This document shows positions 1 through 9,089 of a stretch of DNA of 64,000 bases, one piece after another. The notes below the pieces were generated by a model that saw only the letters and a program-made list of their open reading frames with translations, was not told where the DNA came from and ran no database searches. The translations under genes were made by a program, and so were the position numbers. Source of the stretch: Psychromonas sp. SP041 (lineage in GTDB: Bacteria; Pseudomonadota; Gammaproteobacteria; Enterobacterales; Psychromonadaceae); the NCBI RefSeq assembly GCF_000470315.2, contig NZ_CBRF02000011.1, positions 1-64,000 on the forward strand, given 5' to 3'. The number at the start of each line of letters is the position of its first letter. The stretch's first letter is position 1.

Positions 1-107
1 CGCCACTCGTCAGCAAAGTAGCAAGCTACTTTCTGTTACCGTTCGACTTGCATGTGTTAAGCCTGCCGCCAGCGTTCAATCTGAGCCATGATCAAACTCT
101 TCAATTT
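1..107 (-). rRNA. rrs: 16S ribosomal RNA, 5' end (partial)
   Basis: Read on the minus strand, this is the conserved 5' end of bacterial 16S rRNA: AAATTGAAGAGTTTGATC, then the universal 27F-type site, then the GAACGCTGGCGGCAGGCTTA segment. Only the first 107 or so bases are inside; the gene runs off the left edge. The helix-6 region (AGTAGCTTGCTACTTTGC) is gammaproteobacterial in type. As in E. coli, gmhB lies just upstream of the operon. Confidence 0.97.
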
Positions 108-295
108 AAAGTTTAATTTGCACTTAATTAAAAGTGCGACTCAATACTACTGACTAAAACTTACTGCTAATGACTTATATAAATATAAGCAATTAACAAT
201 TTATTATTCTGAAATAATGAATTATTTCGTGTGTCACTATTATTGATGTTGCCTTTACAAGAAAGGACTTTGATTTTTTTTGAAATCACATCAAC

Positions 296-339
296 AACAA
301 GTGCTCACACAGATTGTTTGATTAAATTGTTAAAGAGCG
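296..339 (-). promoter_or_regulatory. rrn leader antitermination site (boxA and upstream boxC/boxB-like bases)
   Basis: The minus strand reads CGCTCTTTAACAA at 339-327, the classical rrn boxA that recruits the NusB/NusE antitermination complex. AATCTGTGTGAGCACTTG follows, as in enterobacterial rRNA leaders. It lies between P2 and the start of mature 16S. The 190 bases between it and the 16S end would form the RNase III processing stem; the partner strand is outside the window. Confidence 0.85.
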
Positions 340-360
340 TGCCTTTCGGCTAGGCGGCGT

Positions 361-388
361 ATATTACGCTAACCTTGAACCTTGTCAA
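361..388 (-). promoter_or_regulatory. rrn promoter P2
   Basis: The minus strand has a perfect -35 TTGACA (388-383), a 16-bp spacer and a -10 TAATAT (366-361). A GC-rich stretch (ACGCCGCC) follows, which is the discriminator type expected of stringently controlled rRNA promoters. It lies about 20 bp upstream of boxA. Confidence 0.8.
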
Positions 389-485
389 CAATTAACTTTA
401 AAAGTTTTTGTTGGCTCAAACTCGCTGAGTTTGTTGGTTCGGACTTGGTCAGTAACTTGCGCTACATCCCGTGTCTGTGGGGCGC

Positions 486-560
486 ATTATAGGGATCGTT
501 GAACTATTGGCAAGCGTTTTATAACGATTATTTACAATTAATTTTTATACTTACTTTGGC
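486..560 (-). promoter_or_regulatory. rrn promoter P1 with AT-rich UP region
   Basis: The minus strand has -35 TTGCCA (513-508), a 16-bp spacer and a perfect -10 TATAAT (491-486), followed by a GCGCCCC discriminator. Bases 514-560 upstream are strongly A/T-rich, as expected for an UP element contacting the RNA polymerase alpha subunit. P1 and P2 are about 125 bp apart, the usual tandem arrangement. Confidence 0.8.
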
Positions 561-566
561 CACAAG

Positions 567-596
567 TTACGCACAAAAATGACCAAGTTATCCACA
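567..596 (+). promoter_or_regulatory. Two DnaA-box-like 9-mers upstream of rrn P1
   Basis: TTATCCACA at 588-596 is a perfect DnaA box. TTACGCACA at 567-575 differs from TTATNCACA at one position. They are in the same orientation and 21 bp apart (two helical turns). They lie between the gmhB stop codon and the P1 UP region. Binding is inferred from the motif only. Confidence 0.45.
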
Positions 597-602
597 GAGT
601 TA

Positions 603-1154
603 TTAAATAGTCTTAGCAATTGCAGCAAGATTATCGAATACAGCTGTTGCTAATGATTCCCCCTGTTCAGTGATATCTTTGCCTGAACGTACTAAATAGT
701 TAGTTTTAACCCCCGCTGCGATACCAGCTTGTAGGTCAGAAACTTTATCGCCTACCAAAATTGATGCTTCTATATCTATATTAAGGTCTTCAATCGCATT
801 TATTAACATGCCAGGTTTTGGTTTACGACAATCACAATCGATTTTAAATTCACCTTTACCTTCTTCGCTATGGTGAGGACAATAATAAATACCATCTAAA
901 TCGACACCACGATCAGACATTGACCAGTCCATCCATTCGGTTAATGTATTAAATTGCTCTTCAGTGAATAAACCACGTGCAATACCTGATTGGTTTGTAA
1001 TGACAACTAGCAGGTAACCTTTTTTCTGAAGTTCAATACAGGCTTCAATAGTGCCTTCAATAAATTCGAAATCATCTCTCTGTGAAACATAGCCATTATC
1101 TTTATTAATGACACCATCTCGGTCTAAAAATATTGCGGGTTTTGCATTACTCAT
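603..1154 (-). CDS. gmhB: D-glycero-beta-D-manno-heptose 1,7-bisphosphate 7-phosphatase GmhB
   Basis: GmhB removes the C7 phosphate of heptose 1,7-bisphosphate in the cytoplasm, a step in making ADP-heptose for the lipopolysaccharide inner core. The 183-residue protein has the HAD nucleophile motif FLDRDGVIN near the N-terminus. It also has a Cys/His zinc cluster (CPHH near residue 92, then CDCRKPKPG), the hallmark of this HAD subfamily, and a late acidic motif VGDKVSD. The length is normal. The gene sits directly upstream of the rRNA operon and on the same strand, as in E. coli. Its 3' end abuts the DnaA-box-like sites. No own terminator is visible before the rrn promoters. Confidence 0.96.
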   Translation of the reverse strand: MSNAKPAIFLDRDGVINKDNGYVSQRDDFEFIEGTIEACIELQKKGYLLVVITNQSGIARGLFTEEQFNTLTEWMDWSMSDRGVDLDGIYYCPHHSEEGKGEFKIDCDCRKPKPGMLINAIEDLNIDIEASILVGDKVSDLQAGIAAGVKTNYLVRSGKDITEQGESLATAVFDNLAAIAKTI

Positions 1155-1237
1155 TTTACTTCTCTATTTCAGCGTTGTTTAATGATGTTATTATGCCATC
1201 CATTATTATCTCCTACTATCAATAAAGAGTACCTACT

Positions 1238-1618
1238 ATGAATAGACTTATTGTTATTATTTTTATTGCCTTGGTTTCTGGCTGCAGTAATTATCAATTT
1301 CATTCCAATATTGATAAAGAAAATGTTGAAACGTACTTTAAACCATCTCAAGTAACGGTTTATGATAAAAAACAATTATTAGATCTCGAATATACTGTTT
1401 TAGGTGCAGTAGAAGGGAGTAGTTGTCAGGAAGCTGAAATAGATGTTCCTGCAAGTGAACGAGAAGCGCGTACTAAAGCAAGATTCAATGCCGCTGATAT
1501 GAATGCTAACGGTATTATATTTCACTCTTGTCTCAATATTGAACGAGATGAAACCTGTGTCAGTAATGTAATTTGTTACGGACGTGCATTAGATGTAGAA
1601 ATACCTGTTGATGAATAA
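1238..1618 (+). CDS. rcsF: Outer-membrane stress-sensor lipoprotein RcsF
   Basis: RcsF is the outer-membrane lipoprotein that reports envelope damage to the Rcs phosphorelay. The 126-residue product has a lipoprotein signal peptide with lipobox VSGC, so Cys16 would be lipidated. Four further cysteines (63, 98, 107, 113) keep the same spacing as Cys74/109/118/124 of E. coli RcsF, which form two nonconsecutive disulfides. The following gene is trmO, as in E. coli. The rcsF stop overlaps the trmO start region, so the two are probably co-transcribed and translationally coupled. No rcsB, rcsC or rcsD is in this window, so whether a full Rcs pathway exists cannot be judged here. Confidence 0.93.
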   Translation: MNRLIVIIFIALVSGCSNYQFHSNIDKENVETYFKPSQVTVYDKKQLLDLEYTVLGAVEGSSCQEAEIDVPASEREARTKARFNAADMNANGIIFHSCLNIERDETCVSNVICYGRALDVEIPVDE

Positions 1619-2333
1619 TTTTAATCATCAGGTTATAGCAACGATTCACTCTCCTTATAAAGAGAAGTTTGCAGTGCCAAGACAGCCCGGCTTAGTGCCT
1701 AGTGCAAAAGCTGAATTAGAGATATTACCGCCCTATAATGATATTAATGCTTTTAATGGGTTAGATGATTTTAGTCATTTGTGGTTAATCTTTGAATTCC
1801 ATAAAAATATAGCAACCACTGATATTGAAAATGGGTGGTCTCCGACTGTGCGCCCTCCGCGCTTAGGGGGTAATAAGCGACTCGGTGTATTTGCGACTCG
1901 TAGTCCAAACCGTCCTAATTCAATTGGTTTATCATTAGTAGAGTTTCATGGATTGATTCAACGCGATGGGAAGTTATTTCTTTCATTAAGTAATATAGAT
2001 TTAGTCGATGGCACACCTATTGTCGATATTAAACCTTATATTCCTTATGCAGATGCGATACCTGAGGCTAAAGCTGGCTTTGCGCAAAAATCACCAGAAC
2101 TAACATTAGCAGTGAGTTTTAATGAAAAAGCTTGCTTACAACTTCAAGCGTTATCTGAACAATATCAAGATTTACAACAATTCATTATTGAAGTGTTACA
2201 ACAAGATCCACGACCGGCTTATAAAAAACTAAAGCCTGATACAAAAGTTTATGCAATGCACCTTTCTGACTTTAATATTAAGTGGCAATGCACATTGGAG
2301 ACGATCACTGTTTTATCTATTGAATTGGTTTAA
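1611..2333 (+). CDS. trmO: tRNA(Thr) t6A37 N6-methyltransferase TrmO
   Basis: TrmO uses S-adenosylmethionine to methylate N6-threonylcarbamoyladenosine at position 37 of tRNA-Thr. The single-barrel domain shows the family signatures GLDDFSHLWLIFEFH and FATRSPNRPNSIGLSLVE, then the DVDLVDGTPIxDIKPYxPYAD-type segment; the C-terminal part ends with the DPRPAY motif. The length (240 aa) is normal. I chose the ATG at 1611, which overlaps the rcsF stop region; an in-frame TTG lies one codon earlier. Gene order rcsF-trmO-(proS) is conserved with E. coli, here interrupted by a convergent rhomboid gene. Confidence 0.95.
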   Translation: MNNFNHQVIATIHSPYKEKFAVPRQPGLVPSAKAELEILPPYNDINAFNGLDDFSHLWLIFEFHKNIATTDIENGWSPTVRPPRLGGNKRLGVFATRSPNRPNSIGLSLVEFHGLIQRDGKLFLSLSNIDLVDGTPIVDIKPYIPYADAIPEAKAGFAQKSPELTLAVSFNEKACLQLQALSEQYQDLQQFIIEVLQQDPRPAYKKLKPDTKVYAMHLSDFNIKWQCTLETITVLSIELV

Positions 2334-2417
2334 CTTAATTTTAAAAGTTGATTTTTAAAGAATTAGTTTTAAAGGATTAACTCTTAAAGATCCAGAGTTT
2401 AAAAACTTAGTTTGTAT

Positions 2418-2454
2418 CGACCTAATGGTAAGTATCATCATTGTCATTAGGTCG
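2418..2454. terminator. Bidirectional terminator between trmO and the rhomboid gene
   Basis: Perfect 10-bp inverted repeat CGACCTAATG / CATTAGGTCG with a 17-base loop, followed by a T-rich run on the plus strand (TTCTGGTTTT). It lies between two convergent genes. The 80 bases before it are low-complexity repeats of TTTAAAG-type words. Confidence 0.7.
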
Positions 2455-2462
2455 TTCTGGTT

Positions 2463-3014
2463 TTATACTCTTATTTTGGACTTTGATAAAAGATAACCAA
2501 TAACACCACCCGCTAAAGCACCAAATAAATGGCTTTCATAAGAGACATTTGGCGAGCTCGGTAATACACCAAAGACTAACCCTCCATATACTATTAAGAC
2601 TAATACCGAGATAATGATATCCCTAAAATGCCTTTGTCTAAATCCGTAAACAATTAAATATCCCCACATGGCATAAACGACCCCACTCATCCCAATATGA
2701 ATACTGCCACCTCGAGCAAATAACCACACTAAAGTACCAGTGCTTAATATGGACAATATAAAGACAAGCCAAAAACGCCTTAAGCTATGTAACCCAATTA
2801 AGCTTGAAAAAATAACAAAAGGAAAAAAGTTACTAATCAGATGCGCCCAACCACCATGTAAAAATGGGGCGAAGAGTATTCCCGATAAATGACTCGCTTC
2901 TCGCGGAGCAATACCAAAGCGATTAACGGTAAAAATACTATTAATAAGTAATAAAATGGCACAGAACAACATAATCGCTAAACTATGTTTTGCTGGTTTT
3001 AGATATCGTTGCAT
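2463..3014 (-). CDS. Rhomboid-family intramembrane serine protease
   Basis: Rhomboids cut substrate helices inside the membrane with a Ser-His dyad. This 183-residue protein has about six hydrophobic segments. The N-terminal cytoplasmic part is short. HGGWAHLISNFFPFVIF matches the HxxxxHxxxN helix-2 signature, though the first pair is HGGWAH. GMSG near residue 109 carries the catalytic serine, and SHLFGALAGG near residue 163 carries the catalytic histidine. The SD AGAGGA sits 7 bases before the ATG. It is monocistronic and convergent with trmO, inserted between trmO and proS relative to E. coli. Substrates are unknown. Confidence 0.88.
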   Translation of the reverse strand: MQRYLKPAKHSLAIMLFCAILLLINSIFTVNRFGIAPREASHLSGILFAPFLHGGWAHLISNFFPFVIFSSLIGLHSLRRFWLVFILSILSTGTLVWLFARGGSIHIGMSGVVYAMWGYLIVYGFRQRHFRDIIISVLVLIVYGGLVFGVLPSSPNVSYESHLFGALAGGVIGYLLSKSKIRV

Positions 3015-3178
3015 ATAGGTTCCTCTTAAAGATTATGTAAAACTAACTAAATTTAGGATAAAAACACAACATTATTTAGATAAAACAGTTAACAATGCTT
3101 TAGTCCATAGCAATCGACTGCTAAAATCAGCCAACTTTTATATAAGCAATCGATAGAAAACTATCAACAAGGATCACC

Positions 3179-4900
3179 ATGCGTACTACCAATTATTTAT
3201 TATCCACTCAAAAAGAAGCACCAAGTGATGCAGTAATTGCCAGCCACCAGCTGATGTTACGCGCAGGTATGATCCGTAAATTAGCATCAGGTCTATACAC
3301 TTGGTTGCCGACTGGTTTACGCGTTTTACGTAAAGTAGAAAACATTGTACGTGAAGAAATGGAACGTGCCGGCGTTGTTGAGATTTTAATGCCTGTAGTA
3401 CAACCTGCTGACTTATGGCATGAAACAGGTCGTTGGGATAAATTTGGCGGTGAGTTACTACGTATTAAAGATCGTAACAACCGTGATTTCGTTTTAGGTC
3501 CAACACATGAAGAAGTAGTAACAGAGTTAGTACGTAAAGAAGTCAATAGTTACAAACAGCTACCACTTAACTTATTTCAAATTCAAACTAAATTTCGCGA
3601 TGAAACCCGCCCTCGTTTTGGTGTGATGCGAGCTCGTGAATTTACAATGAAAGACGCTTACTCTTTCCACCTTGAGCAAGAATGTTTAGAAAAAACATAT
3701 CAAAATATGTTTGATGCTTATTGTAAAATATTTGATCGTTTAGGATTAGAATATCGTCCAGTTATTGCTGATACCGGTAGTATCGGTGGCAGTGCTTCTC
3801 ATGAGTTCCACGTATTAGCGCAAAGCGGTGAAGATGCAATTGTATTCTCTGACAAAAGTGACTACGCAGCAAATATTGAAAAAGCAGAAGCATTAGCACC
3901 TGCCTTTGACCGCCCAGCAGCAATTGCAGAGTTAACAGTAGTTGATACACCTAACGCACATACTATTGAAGAAGTATGTAACTTACTTAATGTTGAAGCA
4001 TCAAAGACAGTGAAAACATTATTAGTTGAAGGTGATGCTGAAGAAGGTGAAATGGCTCCAGTAATCGCATTAGTATTACGCGGCGATCACAACTTAAATG
4101 AAGTTAAAGTTGAACATATTGAAGGGATTGCAAGTCCATTACGCTTTGCAGGCGATCAACAAATTTTAGATGCAGCGAATTGTGAAGCCGGTTCTATCGG
4201 TCCTAAAGGTTTAACTATTCGTACAATAGTTGATCGCAGTGCTGAAAAATTAGCAGATTTTATTTGTGGTGCTAATGAAAACGGTAAACACTTAACAGGC
4301 GTTAACTGGGATCGTGATATTAGCGACTATGAAGTTGCAGATTTACGTGAAGTAGTTGAAGGCGATCCAAGCCCATGTGGACAAGGTACACTATCAATTG
4401 CACGCGGCATCGAAGTTGGTCATATTTTCCAATTAGGTGATACATACGCAAAATCAATGAATGCAGCTGTATTAAACCAACAAGGTAAAAACCAAGTAAT
4501 GACCATGGGTTGTTACGGAATTGGTATTTCACGTATCGTTGCTGCCGCGATTGAACAAAACAATGATCAAAACGGTATTATTTGGAATGATGCATTAGCG
4601 CCTTTCTCTGTCGTTATTGTACCAATGAATATGAAAAAATCTCATCGTGTTGCTGACTTAGCAGAGCAATATTATGCTGAATTAAAAGCAGCGGGTATTG
4701 AAGTACTACTAGATGACCGTAAAGAACGCCCTGGTATTATGTTTGCAGATGCTGAACTAATCGGTATCCCACATACACTCGTCATTGGCGATCGTAGTAT
4801 TGATAACGGTGTTATTGAATATAAAGATCGTGCTTCTGGTGAGAAACAAGAAGTTAAAATTGAAGAAGTGATTGAATTTATTAAAGCAAAATTTGCTTAA
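3179..4900 (+). CDS. proS: Prolyl-tRNA synthetase ProS (bacterial type, with editing domain)
   Basis: ProS charges tRNA-Pro. The 573-residue protein has the class II synthetase motifs: motif 1 around LMPVVQP, motif 2 [20 protein letters not shown] and motif 3 [17 protein letters not shown]. Between motifs 2 and 3, about residues 225-405 form the YbaK-like insertion that hydrolyses misacylated Ala-tRNA-Pro. The C-terminal 100 residues are the anticodon-binding domain. Length matches E. coli ProS (572). The SD AAGGA is well placed before the ATG. A strong terminator follows, so it is probably monocistronic. Confidence 0.98.
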   Translation: MRTTNYLLSTQKEAPSDAVIASHQLMLRAGMIRKLASGLYTWLPTGLRVLRKVENIVREEMERAGVVEILMPVVQPADLWHETGRWDKFGGELLRIKDRNNRDFVLGPTHEEVVTELVRKEVNSYKQLPLNLFQIQTKFRDETRPRFGVMRAREFTMKDAYSFHLEQECLEKTYQNMFDAYCKIFDRLGLEYRPVIADTGSIGGSASHEFHVLAQSGEDAIVFSDKSDYAANIEKAEALAPAFDRPAAIAELTVVDTPNAHTIEEVCNLLNVEASKTVKTLLVEGDAEEGEMAPVIALVLRGDHNLNEVKVEHIEGIASPLRFAGDQQILDAANCEAGSIGPKGLTIRTIVDRSAEKLADFICGANENGKHLTGVNWDRDISDYEVADLREVVEGDPSPCGQGTLSIARGIEVGHIFQLGDTYAKSMNAAVLNQQGKNQVMTMGCYGIGISRIVAAAIEQNNDQNGIIWNDALAPFSVVIVPMNMKKSHRVADLAEQYYAELKAAGIEVLLDDRKERPGIMFADAELIGIPHTLVIGDRSIDNGVIEYKDRASGEKQEVKIEEVIEFIKAKFA

Positions 4901-4931
4901 ATAAAATTTAACCTTTCAATATCTATTGATT

Positions 4932-4962
4932 AAAACCACGCCTTTACCGCGTGGTTTTTTTT
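4932..4962 (+). terminator. proS intrinsic terminator
   Basis: ACCACGC / GCGTGGT stem, extended by flanking A/T pairs, with a 7-base loop and a run of eight T on the plus strand, 32 bases after the proS stop. Confidence 0.9.
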
Positions 4963-5095
4963 CACTAAATTTCCTTTTAGAATAACTCAACAGCCTCCTT
5001 ACTCTTTTTATTCAACTTTATTCATAGTAAATTAGATTAATATTAACACTCTCTTAGTTAAAGCCTAGTGACCACTTAATCAAAATAGGGTTTAT

Positions 5096-6223
5096 ATGAC
5101 ATACTTTTTAAGGGTTTTATTCTTACCTTTTCTTTTCACTTTATTACCTATAGCAGGTCAGGCTGATACCCCAATGTTAGAGAGCAAACTAAACAGTAAC
5201 TTAAACAGCAGCTTAGATAATAAATATCAACTCAATACAGAAGCGAATCTTGATAACCATTTTTCTCCTGCTATTAATGCTTTTTGGGATAAACATGCTC
5301 AAATAAAGACATTCGACAGTGAAGTCGGTGGCACTATTAATACTGTTCACATTAAAACAGGCCAACCAAATGCAGTTGTGATAAGCCAAGGACGTAATGA
5401 GTCCGTATTAAAATATAAAGAATTAGCCTTTGATTTAAGTCACCAAGGCTATGACGTTTTTTTAATCGATCATCGCGGTCAAGGATTTTCAAGTCGTTTA
5501 GGAGGAGACCCACATCGCGGCCATGTTCAAGAGTTTGATGATTATGTTACCGACCTAACCACCTTTGTAGACTCATTACAGTTAGAACAACATTACCAGT
5601 CTCGTTTTATTTTGGCTCACTCAATGGGTAGTGCAATAAGCGCTTTATATTTAGAAGAACAACCACACCCTTTCTCTGCAGCTGTTTTATTCAGCCCTAT
5701 GTTTTCTATTAATCTAGGAGCCCTCCCTGTTTTTGTTGCAAAGATAATCACTTATATCAGTAACCTAATATGCAATTGGTTTAGTGATATCGCCTGCTAT
5801 GCACCAGGTGTCGGTGCTTATAAACAATCCCCTTTTGAACACAACGCATTAACTAGTAGCTCCAAACGCTTCCAATCGAGTTCAAATACGTTTAATGATG
5901 CACCTGAAACTCAACTTGGTGGGCCGACAATGCGCTGGATAAATGAAAGTTTATTTGCAACCGAAAAAGCCATTAACAACGCGTCGAAAATCAATATCCC
6001 TATGATGGTGATAAGAGGAAGCGCAGATACCGTTGTAACAGAACAAGGCCAAGATGCTTTTTTTGCCAATACAAAACATTGCAAGAGTAATAAATTAATA
6101 CGTATTGAAGGTGCACAACATGAATTATTGTTAGAGCAAGATCAATACAGAATACCAGCAATAAATGAAGCACTCGATTTCTTTCAACAATCTCAACAAG
6201 GTAAACTGTCATGTATAAAATAG
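5096..6223 (+). CDS. Lysophospholipase L2-like alpha/beta hydrolase (PldB family)
   Basis: This is a serine hydrolase of the PldB/monoacylglycerol lipase type. An N-terminal hydrophobic segment ending near AGQA looks like a signal peptide, so the enzyme may be exported; that differs from a plain cytoplasmic or peripheral PldB and is an inference. A 40-residue linker rich in Asn, Leu and Ser follows (LNSNLNSSLDN). The hydrolase core has DHRGQGFSSR, the nucleophile elbow AHSMGS, a late Asp in RGSADTVV and the final His in GAQHELLLE. The gene overlaps yigL by 13 bases; pldB-yigL is also the order in E. coli. The substrate is not proven. Confidence 0.85.
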   Translation: MTYFLRVLFLPFLFTLLPIAGQADTPMLESKLNSNLNSSLDNKYQLNTEANLDNHFSPAINAFWDKHAQIKTFDSEVGGTINTVHIKTGQPNAVVISQGRNESVLKYKELAFDLSHQGYDVFLIDHRGQGFSSRLGGDPHRGHVQEFDDYVTDLTTFVDSLQLEQHYQSRFILAHSMGSAISALYLEEQPHPFSAAVLFSPMFSINLGALPVFVAKIITYISNLICNWFSDIACYAPGVGAYKQSPFEHNALTSSSKRFQSSSNTFNDAPETQLGGPTMRWINESLFATEKAINNASKINIPMMVIRGSADTVVTEQGQDAFFANTKHCKSNKLIRIEGAQHELLLEQDQYRIPAINEALDFFQQSQQGKLSCIK

Positions 6224-7014
6224 CCATCTCAGATCTTGATGGAACCTTACTTGGACCAGACCATAAAGTTTCAAGTAAAACTAAAGAAAGTATTCAGCAA
6301 TGGAAAAACAGCGGTAGAAAGTTTGTTATCGCCACTGGGCGCCATTACATAGAGGCCAAAAAAATTCAAGATGAGTTAGGTGAGCCAATTCCACTGATCA
6401 CTTCAAATGGTGCACGCATACATGATCAACATGGCAATATTATGCTAAAGCAAAACTTACCCAGTGATATCGCAACGACCATCTGTGAAAGTAGTTTCGA
6501 TCCGTCAGTACAAATAAACTTATTTACAGATCAAGAGTGGTTCGCTAACTTTTCAATACAAGCGTTAACAAGCATGAGTATCGATACAGGTTTTCATTGC
6601 CAAGCAACGGACTTAAAAGTAATCGATAAGTCGAACACCATTAAAATTTTCTTTTGGGGTGATAGAGAAAAATTAGATGTGATTTATGAAACATTACATG
6701 AACAATTTGCAGATAGGGTTAACCTTACTTTCTCATTGGATAAATGCTTAGAAGTCATGGAAGCGAATACCAATAAGGGTGCAGCGGTAAATGCAATCCT
6801 TAAGAAAATGGATTTAACCACTCAACAAGCAATTGCTTTTGGTGATGGAATGAATGACGTTGAAATGTTAAAAGTAGTTGGTAAACCGATACTAATGGCT
6901 AACTCACAACAAGATCTTTTAAATGCACTACCCGATGCCGAAATCACTCAATCATCCAAAGAGCATGGTGTTGCGATTAAGATAGATGCAATTTTAAGCG
7001 TTGCTTTAAATTAG
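6211..7014 (+). CDS. yigL: HAD-superfamily phosphatase, Cof/YigL type
   Basis: The 267-residue HAD hydrolase has the nucleophile motif DLDGTLL at residues 8-14, a lysine/threonine motif II region (FVIATGRHY) and motif IV GDGMNDVEML; this is the Cof-type C2B cap subfamily. E. coli YigL acts on pyridoxal phosphate and sugar phosphates, so a small-molecule phosphatase role is likely. It starts inside the 3' end of the pldB-like gene, a 13-base overlap that implies translational coupling, and the pair is syntenic with E. coli. A bidirectional terminator follows. Confidence 0.88.
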   Translation: MYKIAISDLDGTLLGPDHKVSSKTKESIQQWKNSGRKFVIATGRHYIEAKKIQDELGEPIPLITSNGARIHDQHGNIMLKQNLPSDIATTICESSFDPSVQINLFTDQEWFANFSIQALTSMSIDTGFHCQATDLKVIDKSNTIKIFFWGDREKLDVIYETLHEQFADRVNLTFSLDKCLEVMEANTNKGAAVNAILKKMDLTTQQAIAFGDGMNDVEMLKVVGKPILMANSQQDLLNALPDAEITQSSKEHGVAIKIDAILSVALN

Positions 7015-7095
7015 ATCATTAAGCGCTAATATTGGAGTGTCTAAACCTTTAAGCTTTTAAGCTTTTAAATATCTAAACGTTTCTATCTAAAACAT

Positions 7096-7134
7096 TAAAG
7101 CCCCATTCCGTATAAATAACAGAATGGGGCTTTA
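7096..7134. terminator. Bidirectional terminator between yigL and yaaA
   Basis: 12-bp stem AAAGCCCCATTC / GAATGGGGCTTT between two convergent genes. Upstream, 7035-7095 holds short AAGCTTTT and CTAAA repeats only. Confidence 0.8.
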
Positions 7135-7177
7135 ACTAAGCCAAGCTGCGTATGTAAGCTATAAAGCTACTCAGTTA

Positions 7178-7954
7178 TTATTGTTCATCACGCTGAAAAA
7201 CTAAATCAGTTGTTGTTGAAGCGGCTTCAACAAAATAATAACCACCAATAGTGAAGCCTTTTAATTGCTCAATATCCGTTATTTCGTTTTCCATGATATA
7301 ACGCGCCATTAAACCGCGTGCTTTCTTTGCATAGAAACTAATAACTTTATACTGTCCATTTTTTTGATCTTTAAAAATAGGCGTTATCACTGTTGCTTTT
7401 AACGCTTTAGTTTTAACGGCTTTAAAGTACTCATTAGAAGCTAAGTTAACTAAATATGCAGAATCTTGAGCTGCTAGCTGTTTATTTAATTGCTCAGTGA
7501 TTAAATCACCCCAGAATTGATAAAGGTTTGTACCACGTTCATTATCTAAACGAGTCCCCATTTCAAGTCTGTACGCTAGCATTAAATCTAAAGGGCGTAA
7601 TAAACCATATAAACCGGATAGAATGCGTAAGTTCTGTTGTGCATATTGCAATGCAGTTTCATTTAACGTTTCGGCATCTAAACCAGTATAAACATCACCT
7701 TTAAAAGCGAACAAACATTGTTTAGCATCTTTAGTTAATGAAAAAGGTGTTTTCCATTCTGCAAAACGCGCTACATTTAATCCTGCAATTTTATCGCTTA
7801 CTTTCATTAATGAAGCGACATCTTGCATTGATAATTCTTGGCAACGGTTTATTAATAACTGACTTTGTTTTAATAAATTTGCTTCTGTAAATTCAGAAGT
7901 CGTCGCCGGTGTTTCAAAATCTAACGTTTTAGCCGGAGAGATAACAACTATCAT
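7178..7954 (-). CDS. yaaA: Peroxide stress-resistance protein YaaA
   Basis: YaaA (UPF0246) limits free intracellular iron and protects DNA during hydrogen peroxide stress; it binds DNA, and its enzyme activity is uncertain. The 258-residue product begins with the diagnostic [14 protein letters not shown] and carries [26 protein letters not shown] and YRLEMGTRL, all family signatures. SD AGGA precedes the ATG. It lies 22 bases after pilU on the same strand and may be read from the pilTU transcript; no promoter was identified. Confidence 0.95.
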   Translation of the reverse strand: MIVVISPAKTLDFETPATTSEFTEANLLKQSQLLINRCQELSMQDVASLMKVSDKIAGLNVARFAEWKTPFSLTKDAKQCLFAFKGDVYTGLDAETLNETALQYAQQNLRILSGLYGLLRPLDLMLAYRLEMGTRLDNERGTNLYQFWGDLITEQLNKQLAAQDSAYLVNLASNEYFKAVKTKALKATVITPIFKDQKNGQYKVISFYAKKARGLMARYIMENEITDIEQLKGFTIGGYYFVEAASTTTDLVFQRDEQ

Positions 7955-7976
7955 ATTTTTTCCTAATCTATCAATA

Positions 7977-9080
7977 TCAGTTAATGGTTAAATGACTTAA
8001 ACTGTTGGGTTTTGATTCAGTACCTATTTCCAATTTAATCATCAAACGTAAATCATTTTCTGAATCCGCATGAGCTAATGCTTCAACATAACTTATTCTA
8101 CCATCTGAATATAATTTAAATAAAGCTTGGTCAAAGGTTTGCATTCCATGTTCTGTCGATGACGTCATGATCTGTTTCAGTTCATGTAATTCACCTTTAC
8201 GAATGGCATTTGCAACCGTCGGCGTATTAAATAAAATTTCAAAGGCTGCTCTGCTCCCTTTACCATCTGGCGTAGGAATTAATTGTTGAGCCACAATCGC
8301 TTTTAAGTTAACAGACAAATCATACAAAAATTGGCGGTGCACTTCTTTAGGTACTAAATGTAAAATGCGGTCTAACGCTTGGTTTGCATTATTTGCATGC
8401 AGAGTCGCCATACAAAGGTGCCCTGTCCCAGCAAAATTTAAAGCGAACTCCATCGTTTCACGCGTTCTGATTTCACCTTGAACAATGACATCTGGCGCTT
8501 GACGCAATGAGTTACGCAATGCTTCGTCGAAAGATTCAGTATCTAACCCAACTTCTCTTTGTGTAATAACAGAGCGAGCATGTTCATGTATAAATTCAAT
8601 CGGATCTTCAACAGTAAAAATATGTCCCGATGCATGTGTATTGCGGTAACCAATCATTGCTGCTTGGGTACTTGATTTACCGGCACCTGTCGCTCCAACA
8701 AATAAGATTAAACCGCGTTTAGCCATGCAAGCATCTTTTAATTGCTCAGGTAATAGTAGGTCATTAAAAGTGGGGATTTTTTCTTGGATTCGACGTACCA
8801 CCATACCTGGCGAGTCTTTTTGCATAAAAGCACTAATACGAAAACGTCCGATACTTGGAATATGTAGTGCAAAGTTAGCTTCTTTTTTACGTTTAAATTC
8901 AATGAAGCTATCGTCGTCCAATGCACTTTCTAATAAATCATAAATATCATCGGCCATAAGGTCATCTTCTGATAACGACTCTAACCGACCATTTAATTTA
9001 ATAGTTGGAGGAAGGCCAACAGAAATATATAAGTCAGATCCTTTTGATTTATGTAAATAACTTAATAATCTATCTAACAT
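7977..9080 (-). CDS. pilU: Type IV pilus retraction-associated ATPase PilU
   Basis: PilU is the PilT paralogue that assists type IV pilus retraction at the inner-membrane base of the pilus. The protein (367 aa) has an N-terminal PAS-like domain, Walker [10 protein letters not shown] near residue 130, an Asp box and a Walker B region [16 protein letters not shown], and a His box [20 protein letters not shown] replaces the GPTGSGKS of PilT, a usual PilU difference. It is encoded 9 bases after pilT in the same operon, as in Vibrio and Pseudomonas. Confidence 0.95.
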   Translation of the reverse strand: MLDRLLSYLHKSKGSDLYISVGLPPTIKLNGRLESLSEDDLMADDIYDLLESALDDDSFIEFKRKKEANFALHIPSIGRFRISAFMQKDSPGMVVRRIQEKIPTFNDLLLPEQLKDACMAKRGLILFVGATGAGKSSTQAAMIGYRNTHASGHIFTVEDPIEFIHEHARSVITQREVGLDTESFDEALRNSLRQAPDVIVQGEIRTRETMEFALNFAGTGHLCMATLHANNANQALDRILHLVPKEVHRQFLYDLSVNLKAIVAQQLIPTPDGKGSRAAFEILFNTPTVANAIRKGELHELKQIMTSSTEHGMQTFDQALFKLYSDGRISYVEALAHADSENDLRLMIKLEIGTESKPNSLSHLTIN

Positions 9081-9089
9081 AGTTACCTC

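Noticed and set aside
1169-1375. Minus-strand 68-codon ORF over the start of rcsF
   Set aside because: Antisense shadow of rcsF with low-complexity Asn-rich sequence.
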